Of a stretch of 64,000 nt of DNA, positions 6,859 through 16,420 are shown one piece after another. Under the pieces are notes generated by a model. The model saw only the letters and a list, made by a program, of their open reading frames with translations, was not told the origin of the DNA and ran no database searches. Made by a program: the position numbers and the translations under genes. The number at the start of each line of letters is the position of its first letter. The first letter of the stretch is position 1. Location: positions 62,001 through 126,000 of the forward strand of contig SUZK01000001.1 of assembly GCA_015059955.1 (NCBI GenBank), given 5' to 3'. The stretch is from Rikenellaceae bacterium. GTDB taxonomy: Bacteria > Bacteroidota > Bacteroidia > Bacteroidales > Rikenellaceae.

Positions 6859-8985
6859 TTACGAAATATCGGAAAAATCTATACGTTCGCGGCGCTTATG
6901 CTTGTCGCGTAACTCACGCAGGGCTATGTTCTCGGGGCGCGCAAGGTCGGCATCCTTGTCAAGTATGGCTATCGCCTCGTTGCGCGTTACCTCCATTATC
7001 TGTGTGTCGGTGGCGAGGTTGGCGATGTTTAGCTCAAAGGCGTCGCCACTCTGCTGTGTGCCGTGTATATCACCCGCGCCGCGTAGCTTGAGGTCTAACT
7101 CCGAGAGCTCGAAGCCGTCGTTTGTCGCACACATAGCATCAAGACGTGCACGGCTATCCTTAGATAGCTTGTCACCCGACATGAGGATGCAGTATGACTG
7201 CTCGCCGCCACGACCCACACGGCCTCGTAGCTGGTGTAGCTGCGAGAGACCGAAACGCTCGGCAGACTCTATGACCATCACCGTGGCATTGGGCACATCG
7301 ACACCCACCTCGATAACGGATGTGGCTATGAGGATGTCGGCCTCGCCACGCTTAAACTGCGCCATCGCCGCCTCCTTATCCTCGTTCTTCATCTTGCCGT
7401 GACATACGGTGATGCGGTACTGCGGCAGTGGGAAGTCGCGCGATATGGAGTCGAAGCCATCGTACAAATCTTTGTAGTCCATCTTCTCGGACTCCTTGAT
7501 AAGTGGGTAGACGATATATATCTGTCGCCCCTTGGCTATCTCCTGACGTAGGAAGCCAAACATCTTGAGACGTGCCGAGTCGTAGTAGTGATAGGTGCGT
7601 ATAGGCTTACGCCCTGGGGGTAGCTCATCAATTACGGATACCTCAAGGTCGCCATAGAGGGTCATCGCCAATGTTCGTGGTATGGGCGTTGCCGTCATCA
7701 CAAGGATATGTGGTGGCTGCTGGTTCTTTGTCCATAGCTTGGCGCGCTGCTCGACACCAAAGCGGTGCTGCTCGTCGATGACGACATATCCGAGGTTCAT
7801 GAACTGCACCCTGTCCTCGATTAGGGCGTGCGTGCCTATGAGGATATCCACCTCGCCCGAGGCTATGCCCTCGAGGGCTGCGCGACGCTCGCGTGCCTTG
7901 GATGCTCCAGTGAGGATGGCGATACGCACATTGGGTAGCCCCTCTGCAAAGCGACACATCGAGGCGTAGTGCTGACGTGCGAGTATCTCGGTGGGTGCCA
8001 TGATGCAGGCCTGATAGCCATTGTCTACGGCCAAGAGCATCGACATAAACGCCACCATCGTCTTGCCACTGCCTACATCGCCCTGCAACAGACGGTTCAT
8101 CTGACGGCCCGACACCATGTCGGCGCGTATCTCCTTGATTACGCGTTGCTGTGCTCCCGTAAGTGAGAATGGTAACTTGGTGTGGTAGAAGGCGTTGAAG
8201 TTATCGCCGACGCGTGGGAAAATAAAGCCGTTGCCACGTGTGTGGCGCTCGTTGCGGCGTGCCTGTATGGTTAGTTGCACGCCGAGTAGCTCGTCGAACT
8301 TAAGACGATACTGTGCAGCGCGTAGCAGCTCTGCCGACTGCGGAAAGTGTATGTTGTATATCGCCTCGCGTAGCGGTATCAGCGCGTTACGATGACGTAT
8401 ATCCTCAGGCAGAGGGTCGGCAAATGCCGATGGGTCGCCTGCCACAATCTGCCAAGCGTTATGCACAATGTTGTGCATGCCCTTGACCGTTATCAGCTGC
8501 GATAGCGCCTCTGTCGAGGGGTATATGCCCTGATAGCCGCTCTCCACCTTGCGTGATAGTGCCTGCTCGATGCTCTCCACCTCTGGGTGGGCTATGCTCA
8601 GCCTCCCGCGGTAGAACGAGGGGCGGCCAAATACCATATACTCGCGGTCGAGTTCTATGCGCTTCTCAATCCACTTGACACCCTGAAACCATAGTAGCTC
8701 AGCGCTGCCTGTGCCATCTGTGACCTCGGCAACGAAGCGCTGCTTGCGCCCCTCACCGACGATGGAACGTCCCACTATGCGACAACGTATTTGAACGTAT
8801 GTCGACTCCATGCTTTCGTCGATGTCGGCAATGCGGCGTAGTGTGGTGCGGTCGATATAGCGATATGGAAAGCGCATCAGAAGGTCGCCTATGGTGCGCA
8901 CACCGGCCTCGCGGGCAAGGAGACGCGCTCGTGCCTCACCCACGCCACCGACAAACTTAATATCGCGCCCAAGCACATCTGTCAT
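6859..8985 (-). CDS. recG: RecG ATP-dependent DNA helicase
   Basis: Branch-migrating helicase that regresses stalled replication forks and processes recombination intermediates. At 708 residues it is close to E. coli RecG (693). The N-terminal wedge with its OB fold spans about residues 60-160. Helicase domain 1 carries the P-loop LLQGDVGSGKT near residue 300 and the DEQH box (VVIDEQHRFG) near residue 400. Motif III reads MTATPIPRT. Domain 2 has TSVIEVGVDVPNA and the arginine-finger region QLRGRVGRG. The C-terminal TRG-like segment (GDIHGTQQSGD) is present, as needed for coupling to fork DNA. It lies 27 bp downstream of apt and is likely read from the same promoter. Confidence 0.97.
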   Translation of the reverse strand: MTDVLGRDIKFVGGVGEARARLLAREAGVRTIGDLLMRFPYRYIDRTTLRRIADIDESMESTYVQIRCRIVGRSIVGEGRKQRFVAEVTDGTGSAELLWFQGVKWIEKRIELDREYMVFGRPSFYRGRLSIAHPEVESIEQALSRKVESGYQGIYPSTEALSQLITVKGMHNIVHNAWQIVAGDPSAFADPLPEDIRHRNALIPLREAIYNIHFPQSAELLRAAQYRLKFDELLGVQLTIQARRNERHTRGNGFIFPRVGDNFNAFYHTKLPFSLTGAQQRVIKEIRADMVSGRQMNRLLQGDVGSGKTMVAFMSMLLAVDNGYQACIMAPTEILARQHYASMCRFAEGLPNVRIAILTGASKARERRAALEGIASGEVDILIGTHALIEDRVQFMNLGYVVIDEQHRFGVEQRAKLWTKNQQPPHILVMTATPIPRTLAMTLYGDLEVSVIDELPPGRKPIRTYHYYDSARLKMFGFLRQEIAKGRQIYIVYPLIKESEKMDYKDLYDGFDSISRDFPLPQYRITVCHGKMKNEDKEAAMAQFKRGEADILIATSVIEVGVDVPNATVMVIESAERFGLSQLHQLRGRVGRGGEQSYCILMSGDKLSKDSRARLDAMCATNDGFELSELDLKLRGAGDIHGTQQSGDAFELNIANLATDTQIMEVTRNEAIAILDKDADLARPENIALRELRDKHKRRERIDFSDIS

Positions 8986-9012
8986 ACGCCATTAGCCACG
9001 TTGGCAGCTATC

Positions 9013-9573
9013 TTAGATTACGGTTATCGAGCGTACGGGAGCTATGCGCTCAAGGCGGCTTTTGCCACCGAGCTCCTCAATCTCGACAATGAAGACAAAC
9101 TCCTTAACCTTGACGCCATACTCTTTGCCATCGCGTACCACCTTAAGGCTCTGCAACGACTCTGCTAAGCCCTCGGCAGTACCTCCTGTGGCGAGGACAT
9201 CATCGAGGATGGTAACCTCAAAGTAGTTGCTTGTGGGTGTGCCTGCGGCGATGTCGCTAAGACGATAATATAGCTTGTCGCTACCATACTCTTTCTCGAT
9301 GACAACCTCATGAAGGTCGCCCTCGGCGAAGGGTAGCTTGCCACTCTTACGCACGGGCACGATATTCTCGACACGTGCCGAGGTGGTGAGTAGTGGTGCG
9401 GCGAAGAGGAAGCCTCGCGCCTCGGGTGCAATGATGTTGGGTGTTGTGCACGCCTCACCCACAGCCTTCATCAGCTTGGCGAAGACCTCTTTGTTCTGCA
9501 AGAAGGGGATGATGTCGACAAATACGATACCCTCCTTAGGGAAATCTTTGTAGTATTTTAGTACCTCTTTCAT
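9013..9573 (-). CDS. apt: Adenine phosphoribosyltransferase
   Basis: Purine salvage enzyme converting adenine and PRPP to AMP. It is 186 residues; classic Apt is 170-185. The order of motifs fits Apt: DFPKEGIVFVDIIPFL at the N-terminus, PEARGFLFAAPL near 50, PVRKSGKLP near 73-81 (the flexible-loop lead-in), EYGSDKL, and the PRPP-binding loop TILDDVLATGGTAE at 121-134 with the paired Asp-124/125. The usual first Asp-block Arg (FRDI) is replaced by Val (FVDI), a small departure. Adenine is the expected substrate; another purine base cannot be excluded from sequence alone. Confidence 0.9.
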   Translation of the reverse strand: MKEVLKYYKDFPKEGIVFVDIIPFLQNKEVFAKLMKAVGEACTTPNIIAPEARGFLFAAPLLTTSARVENIVPVRKSGKLPFAEGDLHEVVIEKEYGSDKLYYRLSDIAAGTPTSNYFEVTILDDVLATGGTAEGLAESLQSLKVVRDGKEYGVKVKEFVFIVEIEELGGKSRLERIAPVRSITVI

Positions 9574-9604
9574 ATAGAAAAGTGTTAGCGGTTTAAAGAA
9601 CGTA

Positions 9605-9612
9605 CAAATTTA
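9605..9612 (-). promoter_or_regulatory. -7 box (TAAATTTG) for apt-recG
   Basis: TAnnTTTG match on the minus strand, 31 bases upstream of the apt start codon. The -33 region falls in A-rich simple sequence and has no clear TTTG. Confidence 0.5.
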
Positions 9613-9621
9613 GTAAAAAAA

Positions 9622-9670
9622 GTTGAAAGATGAAAGTTCAAAGATGAAAGATAAGTGAAAGATAAGTGAG
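9622..9670. repeat. AAAGATG-type simple repeat
   Basis: Imperfect runs of GAAAGATGAAAG and GAAAGATAAGT between apt and the FN3 lipoprotein gene. The same word family recurs after umuC (near 19768) and as a clean heptamer array at 28770-28817. These look like slippage-born intergenic repeats. Confidence 0.6.
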
Positions 9671-9710
9671 CACCGCCAGCAACTATATCTTATTCCTAAT
9701 TTCTAATAGA

Positions 9711-9742
9711 TAAGAAAAGGGCGCTGTCCACGACAACGCCCT
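9711..9742 (-). terminator. Terminator of the FN3 lipoprotein gene
   Basis: Inverted repeat AGGGCGCTGTC (9718-9728) with GACAACGCCCT (9732-9742), 11 bp with one G-U pair and a 3-base loop, then T-rich sequence leftward. It begins 23 bases past the stop codon. Confidence 0.85.
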
Positions 9743-9765
9743 CTCTTTCATCTTTTATCTGTACT

Positions 9766-11193
9766 CTACTGCTCAGGTGCAGGCTCGCCGTTGATGTCAA
9801 CAACGTATGTCAACCAACCCTGCATGGTGTTGGTGATACCGAGGAACTTAGTGCCATCCTCCGATACGCCAATGGTGATTACGGCCTCCATGTAGAGGTT
9901 GTCGCCATCGGTCTCGTCTGTCGATGGGTGGAACGAGGCAATATCTACATTGTGCTCATCGAATATCCACTCCTCGAATGGTATCTGCTCGTATGGCTCA
10001 CCCTTGTTGATGTCTACGACGTACGATGTAGTACCGAGGTAGTATGGAGCGTCGTTGATGAATGCTACGCCCTGGTCCGACATTGCTGATACTGAGCCAC
10101 CTGTGAAGGTGTATAGCTCCTTTGTCTCGCGGTCGTAGACTGCGGGTAATGATGCCTGTCCATTGGCGAAGTCGGTAGCCTTACCGTAGATGTAGCGGCC
10201 GCTCTGTGTAAAGAGGTTCTGTGTGTCGCCGAGGCTGAATACAGGCTCGTAGTCGTCGTTGTACTCGAAGTGTACATACTCGTAAGGGGTGTTCTCGTCA
10301 GCCCAGATGATAGAGTGAATACCCTGTGACTGCTGGTAGCCGAGCAATGTGCGGTCGGGAGCCACTGCCTTAATGGCCGTTGCAGCGTTCTCGTTGTAGA
10401 TGCGCTCACCCTCGGTAGGTACTATTACACGGTCCTTGAGGACATCGTAGCAGAAGGGGACAACAGCGCCATACTGCTGTGCGAAGTATGAGTTAGCCTC
10501 GTCATACTCCCAGAACCAACCTACGATATAAGTAGCGTCGGGGGTGATGCCTGTTGCGCAGCTCATACCGTGCTTTACTGCTACCGACGAGAGGTCAATC
10601 TCAACCATCTTGTCGCCAATAAGGATTGCAGCGGTACCATCCTGATTGGTCTCAAAACTTGCACCTACGGCGGTACCATCGTCAGCAACATCGAAGAACT
10701 CAACGCCAGAGAACTCCACCATCTCCTCCTTCGAGAGGTCGAGCACGAAGCCTGAGCGGTCGTTGCCACCAACTACCCAACGGCCATTGTTTGATATGGC
10801 CGTTGCAGCAGCACCATTCTTAGGATACCACTCGCGGTACTGAAGAGCCTTGAGCTCGTCGGTAGTAACCTTCTGTGATGCAATCTGCGAGTTCTTAGAC
10901 TCGTCGGTAGATATTGCCTGAAGCTTGATGGTGTACTCGGTGTTGTACTCCAAATCCTCAAAGCGATATACCGTGTTGTCGGTCTTCTGGGTAGCCTTGT
11001 TTGAGATGGTAATCTCGTAGTAGGCAGCACCCTCTACAGCCTCCCATGATACCATGATGGCGTTGCCCGTCACTGAGCATGTGAACTCAGGCGTAGCGAG
11101 CTGACCCTCCTTTGGGCCCTCGTTTGTTGTCTCGCAGCCGAGGGCAAAGAGTGCCACAGCGGCAACAGCAACCATTTTAAAGATGTTCTTCAT
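9766..11193 (-). CDS. Surface/periplasmic lipoprotein with FN3 domain and HAF-like repeats
   Basis: 475 residues. The signal peptide ends in the lipobox FALGC with acylated Cys-20. An acidic linker precedes one fibronectin type III domain (about 33-112, with the usual VSWEAVEGAAYYEI and NTEYTIKLQAI strands). The remaining 360 residues contain repeated phrases such as AISNNGRWVVGG, DVADDGTAVGASF and GITPDATYIVGW. These resemble HAF-type beta-propeller blades, so a propeller is plausible. No catalytic motif is seen. It is divergent from the GH13 lipoprotein gene, and a shared role in glycan handling is only a guess. Confidence 0.8.
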   Translation of the reverse strand: MKNIFKMVAVAAVALFALGCETTNEGPKEGQLATPEFTCSVTGNAIMVSWEAVEGAAYYEITISNKATQKTDNTVYRFEDLEYNTEYTIKLQAISTDESKNSQIASQKVTTDELKALQYREWYPKNGAAATAISNNGRWVVGGNDRSGFVLDLSKEEMVEFSGVEFFDVADDGTAVGASFETNQDGTAAILIGDKMVEIDLSSVAVKHGMSCATGITPDATYIVGWFWEYDEANSYFAQQYGAVVPFCYDVLKDRVIVPTEGERIYNENAATAIKAVAPDRTLLGYQQSQGIHSIIWADENTPYEYVHFEYNDDYEPVFSLGDTQNLFTQSGRYIYGKATDFANGQASLPAVYDRETKELYTFTGGSVSAMSDQGVAFINDAPYYLGTTSYVVDINKGEPYEQIPFEEWIFDEHNVDIASFHPSTDETDGDNLYMEAVITIGVSEDGTKFLGITNTMQGWLTYVVDINGEPAPEQ

Positions 11194-11546
11194 AAGTAAA
11201 TGTGTGTGTTAAATTAGTTGTCAAAAGTTGTGTCGACAAGTATAAAGTGTCGCAAAGATACATAAATATTTTGTTGTAACAACTTTTTAATCCGATATTT
11301 ATGCTACGTTTGGTGATATTGGTGCATAGGTGATGTTTATAGTTGTTATGTGTTACGACTCATCCTCTCACTCTGCCCACTCGGTGGCTAAAACCACCCG
11401 TTTGGCAAATATTTCGATTTTCGCTTCATCAGACTAAATTTTTGTAGTAACTTTGCACCGACTATGTCGAGTGCGCAAGCGTGCGTGCGCGACGAACAAC
11501 AGACGTTTAGCTGACAAATGAAGTATTAACAAATAAAACTACACAA
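11194..11546. promoter_or_regulatory. Divergent intergenic region, FN3 lipoprotein / GH13
   Basis: Leftward -7 box TATCTTTG at 11253-11260 (minus strand), with GTTG 19 bases upstream, drives the FN3 lipoprotein. Rightward -7 box TAACTTTG at 11448-11455 drives the GH13 gene and leaves a roughly 85-base leader. That leader holds a GC-rich stretch near 11466-11495 (GTGCGCAAGC with GCGTGCGTGC) that can fold. Nothing else is recognised. Confidence 0.6.
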
Positions 11547-14063
11547 ATGAAAAAGTTTCGTTTTCTGATGATGGCGCTTATGGCTGCCATCGTGGTAGTA
11601 GGCTGTGGTGGTGACGAGGTTCCAATCTTCCCAGACAACCCTAATCCTCCTACACCTGTTCCTACTCCAGAGCCTTCGGAGTTCCCTCTAATCTCAACAG
11701 ACCCTGCGTTTGTCACCGAGGCTATGACCGAGGATGTGATTGTAATCCTTAACACTGCAGGCACTGCTGCTGATGGCTTTACTGGCGAGCTATATGCTCA
11801 CACCGGTGTCTTGACTACCGATAGCGCTACGACAGGTGACTGGAAGCATGTCTTGGCAGAGTGGGGTACGAACATCCCTGAGTGTAAGCTTGAGAGAGTT
11901 GATGACAATCTATGGCACTATGTTATCAAGGGTGGCCCTCGTGCATGGTATGGCGTAGAGGAGGGTGAGACAATCACTCACCTTGCTTTTGTATTCCGCT
12001 CAGCAGATAGCAAGATTGAGGTTAAGGACAACGGCGCCGATATCTTCGTGGAGCTCGCTGCTGAGGGTATGTCTGTAAAGATTCTTACACCTGCACACGG
12101 CCAAATTCTTCAGGTTGGCGAGGAGTACACCGTACAGGTACAGCAGAAGGCTGCAACCAACGTTAAGCTCTACAAAAATGAGACACCTGTGGCAGAGACA
12201 GGTAGTGCAACGCTTACCTACACCTATGCTCCTACCGAGCCTGAGGATGTGGTATTCAAGGCCGTAGCAACCGATGGTACAAACACCTTGGAGGATAGTG
12301 TGAGCGTAGCCGTTTTGGGCGAGACAGAGAGTGCAACACGCCCTGCAGATGCGGAGAATGGTGTGAACATCAACGGTAACGAGGCTACCTTCGTGCTCTT
12401 CGCTCCAGGTAAGGAGTCGGTAGTATTGCTTGGTGACTTCAACGAGTATGCTCCTTCGAACAAATATATGATGAAGAAGGATGGCAACTACTTCTGGACA
12501 ATTGTTTCAGGCCTTGAGGAGGGCGTTGAGTATGGCTATCAGTATCTCGTTGATGGTACAATCAAGATTGGCGATCCATACGCTACAAAGATTCTCGATC
12601 CATGGAACGATAAGTGGATAGATGCTTCGGTATATCCTAACTTGAAGCCTTATCCATCGGAGTTCACATCGGATATCGTATCAGTCTTTGAGCTTAACCC
12701 CGACGAGTATCAGTGGACAGCAACATCGTATGAGCGCCCCGCCGAGAACTCGTTGGCAATTTACGAGTTGCTTATCCGTGACTTTACTGAGGAGGGCTCT
12801 ATCGACGCTGTGACCGCTAAGCTCGACTACCTCGAGACATTGGGTGTTAACGCCATCGAGCTTATGCCTATCCAGGAGTTTGATGGCAACGACTCTTGGG
12901 GTTACAACCCATGCTTCTTCTTCGCTGCCGATAAGGCTTACGGTACGGAGGAGGCATACAAGCGCTTCATCGACGAGTGCCACAAGCGCGATATCGCAGT
13001 AATTCTCGACGTTGTGTTCAACCACGCAACAGGTCAGTTCCCATACGCTAAGATGTGGTGGGATTCGGGTGCAAACAAGACCCTCCCAACCAACCCATTC
13101 TTCAACGTAGATGCACCTCACAACTGGAGTGTATTCCACGACTTCAACCATACATACTCAGAGACCGTTAACTATATCGACGAGGTTCTCGAGTACTGGA
13201 TGGAGGAGTACAATGTTGATGGCTTCCGTTTCGACCTTACTAAGGGCTTCGTGCAGAACCCAGGTAACTACGATGCTGGTGGCTACTCAGCACAGCGCAT
13301 CGGCATCTTGAAGCACTATGCCGAGACTATCCGCGAGGTGGATGAGGATGCTTACATCATCTTCGAGCACTTCTGCGACCAGAAGGAGGAGACCGAGCTA
13401 TATAACTCTGTTGGCGCTCTCTGCTGGAACAACAACCAGCGTAACGGCTACAAGCAGTCAGTCCTCGGCTTCACTGGTAGCAGCTTTGCTGACTTCAAGA
13501 AGGGTCGTGTAAACAATATCGAGACTCACGATGAGGAGCGTATTGCCTACGATGCTGTTAAGTATGCACAGTCATGGGCAAAGCCTTGGAACGTGCTTAC
13601 TAAGCGCTTGCAGGCTGTCTACGCCTTCCACTTCCTCACCCCATATCCAAAGATGATGTGGCAGTTTGGTGAGCTTGGCTACGACGTATCTATCGAGGAG
13701 AATGGCCGTACAGGTAAGAAGCCTGTTCGCTGGAACTACTATGAGGATGCTAACCGCAAGGCTCTCTATGACGCTATGTCGAAGATTATCACATGGCGTA
13801 CCGACCACGAGGAGTACTACGGTCAGGATAACCTCACCGTACACACATGGCAGGTTGGCGACTCTAACATGGGCGGCAAGGTCCTTGTGATGGATAAGGT
13901 TATCGTTGTTGCTAACTTTAACAATGCTGAGTCTACAACACAGGTCAACGTGCCTAATGCTGGCGAGTGGACCAACCTTATGACTGGCGAGAAGGTAACT
14001 CTCGGCTCGACATATAGCTGCACTCTTGGTGCCAGCGACTATATCGTGCTTGTTCGCGAGTAA
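11547..14063 (+). CDS. GH13 alpha-amylase-family lipoprotein with N-terminal carbohydrate-binding modules
   Basis: 838-residue glycosidase acting on alpha-glucans. A lipobox (VVVGC, Cys-20) is followed by a Pro/Thr spacer (about 27-45), which fits tethering to the outer membrane. Residues about 45-170 form a beta-sandwich like the starch-binding domains of Bacteroidota amylases, 175-255 an Ig-like module, and 270-370 a CBM48/E-set-like module (VVLLGDFNEY). The GH13 barrel starts near 400. Catalytic residues: nucleophile Asp-563 (GFRFDLTKGF), acid/base Glu-607 (IIFEHF) and transition-state Asp-662 (NIETHDEER). Region I reads VVFNHATGQ. A C-terminal beta domain ends the chain. No susCD pair lies beside it. 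Branching or debranching specificity cannot be decided. Confidence 0.92.
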   Translation: MKKFRFLMMALMAAIVVVGCGGDEVPIFPDNPNPPTPVPTPEPSEFPLISTDPAFVTEAMTEDVIVILNTAGTAADGFTGELYAHTGVLTTDSATTGDWKHVLAEWGTNIPECKLERVDDNLWHYVIKGGPRAWYGVEEGETITHLAFVFRSADSKIEVKDNGADIFVELAAEGMSVKILTPAHGQILQVGEEYTVQVQQKAATNVKLYKNETPVAETGSATLTYTYAPTEPEDVVFKAVATDGTNTLEDSVSVAVLGETESATRPADAENGVNINGNEATFVLFAPGKESVVLLGDFNEYAPSNKYMMKKDGNYFWTIVSGLEEGVEYGYQYLVDGTIKIGDPYATKILDPWNDKWIDASVYPNLKPYPSEFTSDIVSVFELNPDEYQWTATSYERPAENSLAIYELLIRDFTEEGSIDAVTAKLDYLETLGVNAIELMPIQEFDGNDSWGYNPCFFFAADKAYGTEEAYKRFIDECHKRDIAVILDVVFNHATGQFPYAKMWWDSGANKTLPTNPFFNVDAPHNWSVFHDFNHTYSETVNYIDEVLEYWMEEYNVDGFRFDLTKGFVQNPGNYDAGGYSAQRIGILKHYAETIREVDEDAYIIFEHFCDQKEETELYNSVGALCWNNNQRNGYKQSVLGFTGSSFADFKKGRVNNIETHDEERIAYDAVKYAQSWAKPWNVLTKRLQAVYAFHFLTPYPKMMWQFGELGYDVSIEENGRTGKKPVRWNYYEDANRKALYDAMSKIITWRTDHEEYYGQDNLTVHTWQVGDSNMGGKVLVMDKVIVVANFNNAESTTQVNVPNAGEWTNLMTGEKVTLGSTYSCTLGASDYIVLVRE

Positions 14064-14090
14064 TTCCAAGTAATTTAAGTATATTAGGTG

Positions 14091-14123
14091 CCCCTGCACG
14101 GCTTAGGCTGTGCGGGGGTTTTT
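14091..14123 (+). terminator. Terminator of the GH13 gene
   Basis: CCCCTGCAC (14091-14099) folds back on GTGCGGGG (14110-14117) with one bulge, followed by a T-rich tract, 27 bases past the stop. Confidence 0.85.
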
Positions 14124-14212
14124 GTTTGCGATGTGTGGGTCATGCTGCTTGGCTGATGCTCGCAGTAATGTAAGTTTGTTGGCTTGTGATGAGAGAATTA
14201 ATATTTTTTTCG

Positions 14213-14220
14213 TACCTTTG
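14213..14220 (+). promoter_or_regulatory. -7 box (TACCTTTG) for the Sel1/TonB gene
   Basis: Exact TAnnTTTG 58 bases upstream of the ATG; no clear -33 box. Confidence 0.65.
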
Positions 14221-14278
14221 TGTGTAGCATACGTGATGGTATGCTGTTTCATAAGAATACAAATAACAACCAATAACT

Positions 14279-16228
14279 ATGAGAAGAGCCATTTTAACAC
14301 TTCTGTTTGCTATTATTAGTATCGGTGTGACCTCGGCACAAGATGGTGTCAATCAGGTGAGCAAGAGCGCTATCAAGAACTTTGATAAGGGCCTTGCTTT
14401 CTACAAGGATGCGAAGTACGAAAAGGCCCTCAAACACCTTTACAAGGCTGCCGTCGCTGGTCATGCCGAGGCGCAGTTCTATATGGGTGGCTGCTATATT
14501 GAAGGCTCTGGCGTTTCGAAGTCTGAATACGAGGCCGTGCAGTGGTGGCGTAAGGCCGCAGAGCTTGGCCACGATGACGCTCAATATTTGTTGGGTTATT
14601 CTTATAGCAATGGCACAGGTGTCGACCAGTCGGATGAAGAGGCGGTAATGTGGTATCGCAAGTCTGCCGAGCAGGGACACATCCTTGCACAATATTGCTT
14701 GGCTAACTGCTACCTTTATGGTGTGGGCGTAGAGGCTAATCTCGACGAGGCAGTAAAGTGGTATATCGCATCTGCCGAGCAGGGTCACCCCGAGGCGGCG
14801 AGCTATGCTGGCGATTGCTACCTACATGGTTATGGTGTCGAGCAGTCGATAGATGATGCTATCTCCTATTTGAGCTTAGCTGCTGAGAACGATATTGATG
14901 ACTCGCTCTATCTGTTGGGTATGTGTTACATGGGCGGTATAGGTGTTGAAAAGAGCGCTGAGAAGGCTGTTGAACTGTTCCGTCGTGCTGCCGAGCAGGA
15001 GTACGCCTATGCTCAGTATGAGCTTGGCGTATGCTACCTTGAGGGTCTTGGCGTTGAGCAGTCCGATACGCTCGCATTCCAGTATATCTATCCACCGGCA
15101 GTCGGCGGATATGATAGGGCGCAGTGTGCTTTAGGATATCTGTATGAGTATGGCATAGGCGTAAGTAAGTCGACAGAGGAGGCTGTTGCATGGTATCGTA
15201 AGGCTGCCGAGCAGGGCTACGATTTGGCTCAGTTTAATATGGGTAACTGTTATAGCCAAGGCATTGGTGTTGTCAAGTCGTATGACGAGGCTGCCGAGTG
15301 GTATCGTAAGGCTGCCGAGCAGGGCCACCCTGAGTCTCAATATAAGTTGGCTTGCTACTATAAGGATGGCACTGGTGTTGAGCAGGACTATATTGAGATG
15401 GTGGTGTGGCTACGTAGGTCTGCCGAGCAAGGTGTTGTTGAGGCTCAGTACAACATGGGATACATCTATGAGAATGGCGTAGGTGTAGCTCGCGACTATA
15501 ACGAAGCTGCATCATGGTATAGCGAGGCAGCATTGCAGGGCGACGACGAAGCGATGTTTAGCGTGGCTCGCTGCTATATGAGGGATGAGATAGCTCGATA
15601 CGAAGATGCTGTTGAGATACTAAAAACTTTGGCTGACAAGGAGTATGTCGATGCGTACTATGGCTTGGGACTCTGCTATGAGCAAGGCGTAGGTGTTGAG
15701 CGCGATATAGAGGCTGCCAAGAGATACTACTCTGCTGCGGCAGACAAGGGCCATGATGAGGCTAAGGCGATGTTGGAGGCTATCGTAGTGTTGAAGACAG
15801 AACCTCAATCTGCCAATGCGGAGTTCGATTTGCGATTTACGGATGATATCTTTTTCAGCGATTTCGATTATAGTGTGGTGGATACGGCTGATGATGATGT
15901 CTTCACGATTGTTGATGAGCCTGCGACATTCCAGGGTGGCGACCTCTCGAAGTTCCGCAACTGGGTTATGGGACGAGTGTCATACCCTAAGCTCGCGCAG
16001 GATAATGGCGTTCAGGGTACGGTTGTCATCGAGTTCATTGTCGATGAGAGGGGCAAGGTAGATCGCATCAAGGTTCTTCAGTCGCCCGACCAGCTACTCA
16101 CGGATGCAACCATCAAGGCATTGGAGGGCGTGAATAGCCTGACGAGTGGTTGGAGAGCGGGCAAGGTTCGCGGTAAGGTTGTGAAGACTAAGTTCACCTT
16201 ACCCGTGTCGTTCAAGTTAACGCGATAA
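14279..16228 (+). CDS. Periplasmic Sel1-repeat protein with C-terminal TonB domain
   Basis: 649 residues. A cleavable signal peptide (ending about TSAQ, residue 21) is followed by twelve tandem Sel1-like repeats of about 36 residues (roughly 55-500; phrases such as AQYxLGxCYxxGxGV and WYRKAAEQGH), which form an alpha-solenoid. A short acidic linker leads to a TonB C-terminal domain (about 555-649: FRNWVMGRVSYP, GTVVIEFIVDERGKVDRIKVLQS). Ordinary TonB is anchored in the inner membrane. Here no membrane anchor is seen, so the TonB domain is carried on a soluble periplasmic scaffold. A role in contacting outer-membrane receptors or in envelope assembly is inferred, not shown. Confidence 0.88.
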   Translation: MRRAILTLLFAIISIGVTSAQDGVNQVSKSAIKNFDKGLAFYKDAKYEKALKHLYKAAVAGHAEAQFYMGGCYIEGSGVSKSEYEAVQWWRKAAELGHDDAQYLLGYSYSNGTGVDQSDEEAVMWYRKSAEQGHILAQYCLANCYLYGVGVEANLDEAVKWYIASAEQGHPEAASYAGDCYLHGYGVEQSIDDAISYLSLAAENDIDDSLYLLGMCYMGGIGVEKSAEKAVELFRRAAEQEYAYAQYELGVCYLEGLGVEQSDTLAFQYIYPPAVGGYDRAQCALGYLYEYGIGVSKSTEEAVAWYRKAAEQGYDLAQFNMGNCYSQGIGVVKSYDEAAEWYRKAAEQGHPESQYKLACYYKDGTGVEQDYIEMVVWLRRSAEQGVVEAQYNMGYIYENGVGVARDYNEAASWYSEAALQGDDEAMFSVARCYMRDEIARYEDAVEILKTLADKEYVDAYYGLGLCYEQGVGVERDIEAAKRYYSAAADKGHDEAKAMLEAIVVLKTEPQSANAEFDLRFTDDIFFSDFDYSVVDTADDDVFTIVDEPATFQGGDLSKFRNWVMGRVSYPKLAQDNGVQGTVVIEFIVDERGKVDRIKVLQSPDQLLTDATIKALEGVNSLTSGWRAGKVRGKVVKTKFTLPVSFKLTR

Positions 16229-16232
16229 TAAC

Positions 16233-16264
16233 AATAAAAAAGCGGAAGATTTTCATCTTCCGCT
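16233..16264 (-). terminator. Terminator of tRNA-Leu
   Basis: Perfect 10-bp inverted repeat AGCGGAAGAT (16241-16250) with ATCTTCCGCT (16255-16264), followed leftward by six T. It may also slow rightward read-through from the Sel1/TonB gene. Confidence 0.85.
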
Positions 16265-16267
16265 TTG

Positions 16268-16351
16268 TGCCCAGGACGAGACTCGAACTCACACGGGCTA
16301 ATGCCCACTACCCCCTCAAAGTAGCGTGTCTACCAATTTCACCACCTGGGC
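16268..16351 (-). tRNA. tRNA-Leu (GAG)
   Basis: 84-base class II tRNA with a long variable arm. The acceptor GCCCAGG/CCTGGGC is perfect. The anticodon loop is TTGAGGG, giving anticodon GAG. CCA is not encoded. It lies between its own promoter and terminator. Confidence 0.93.
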
Positions 16352-16368
16352 TCTGAGGTTTGGGTGTG

Positions 16369-16399
16369 CAAATGTAGTAACATTTTTTCAATCTGCAAA
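16369..16399 (-). promoter_or_regulatory. Promoter of tRNA-Leu
   Basis: Minus strand: TTTG (16396-16399), 19 bases, TACATTTG (16369-16376), both boxes at consensus, 17 bases before the tRNA 5' end. Confidence 0.85.
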
Positions 16400-16420
16400 C
16401 TTTTCGCAAAAAAAGTTTTA

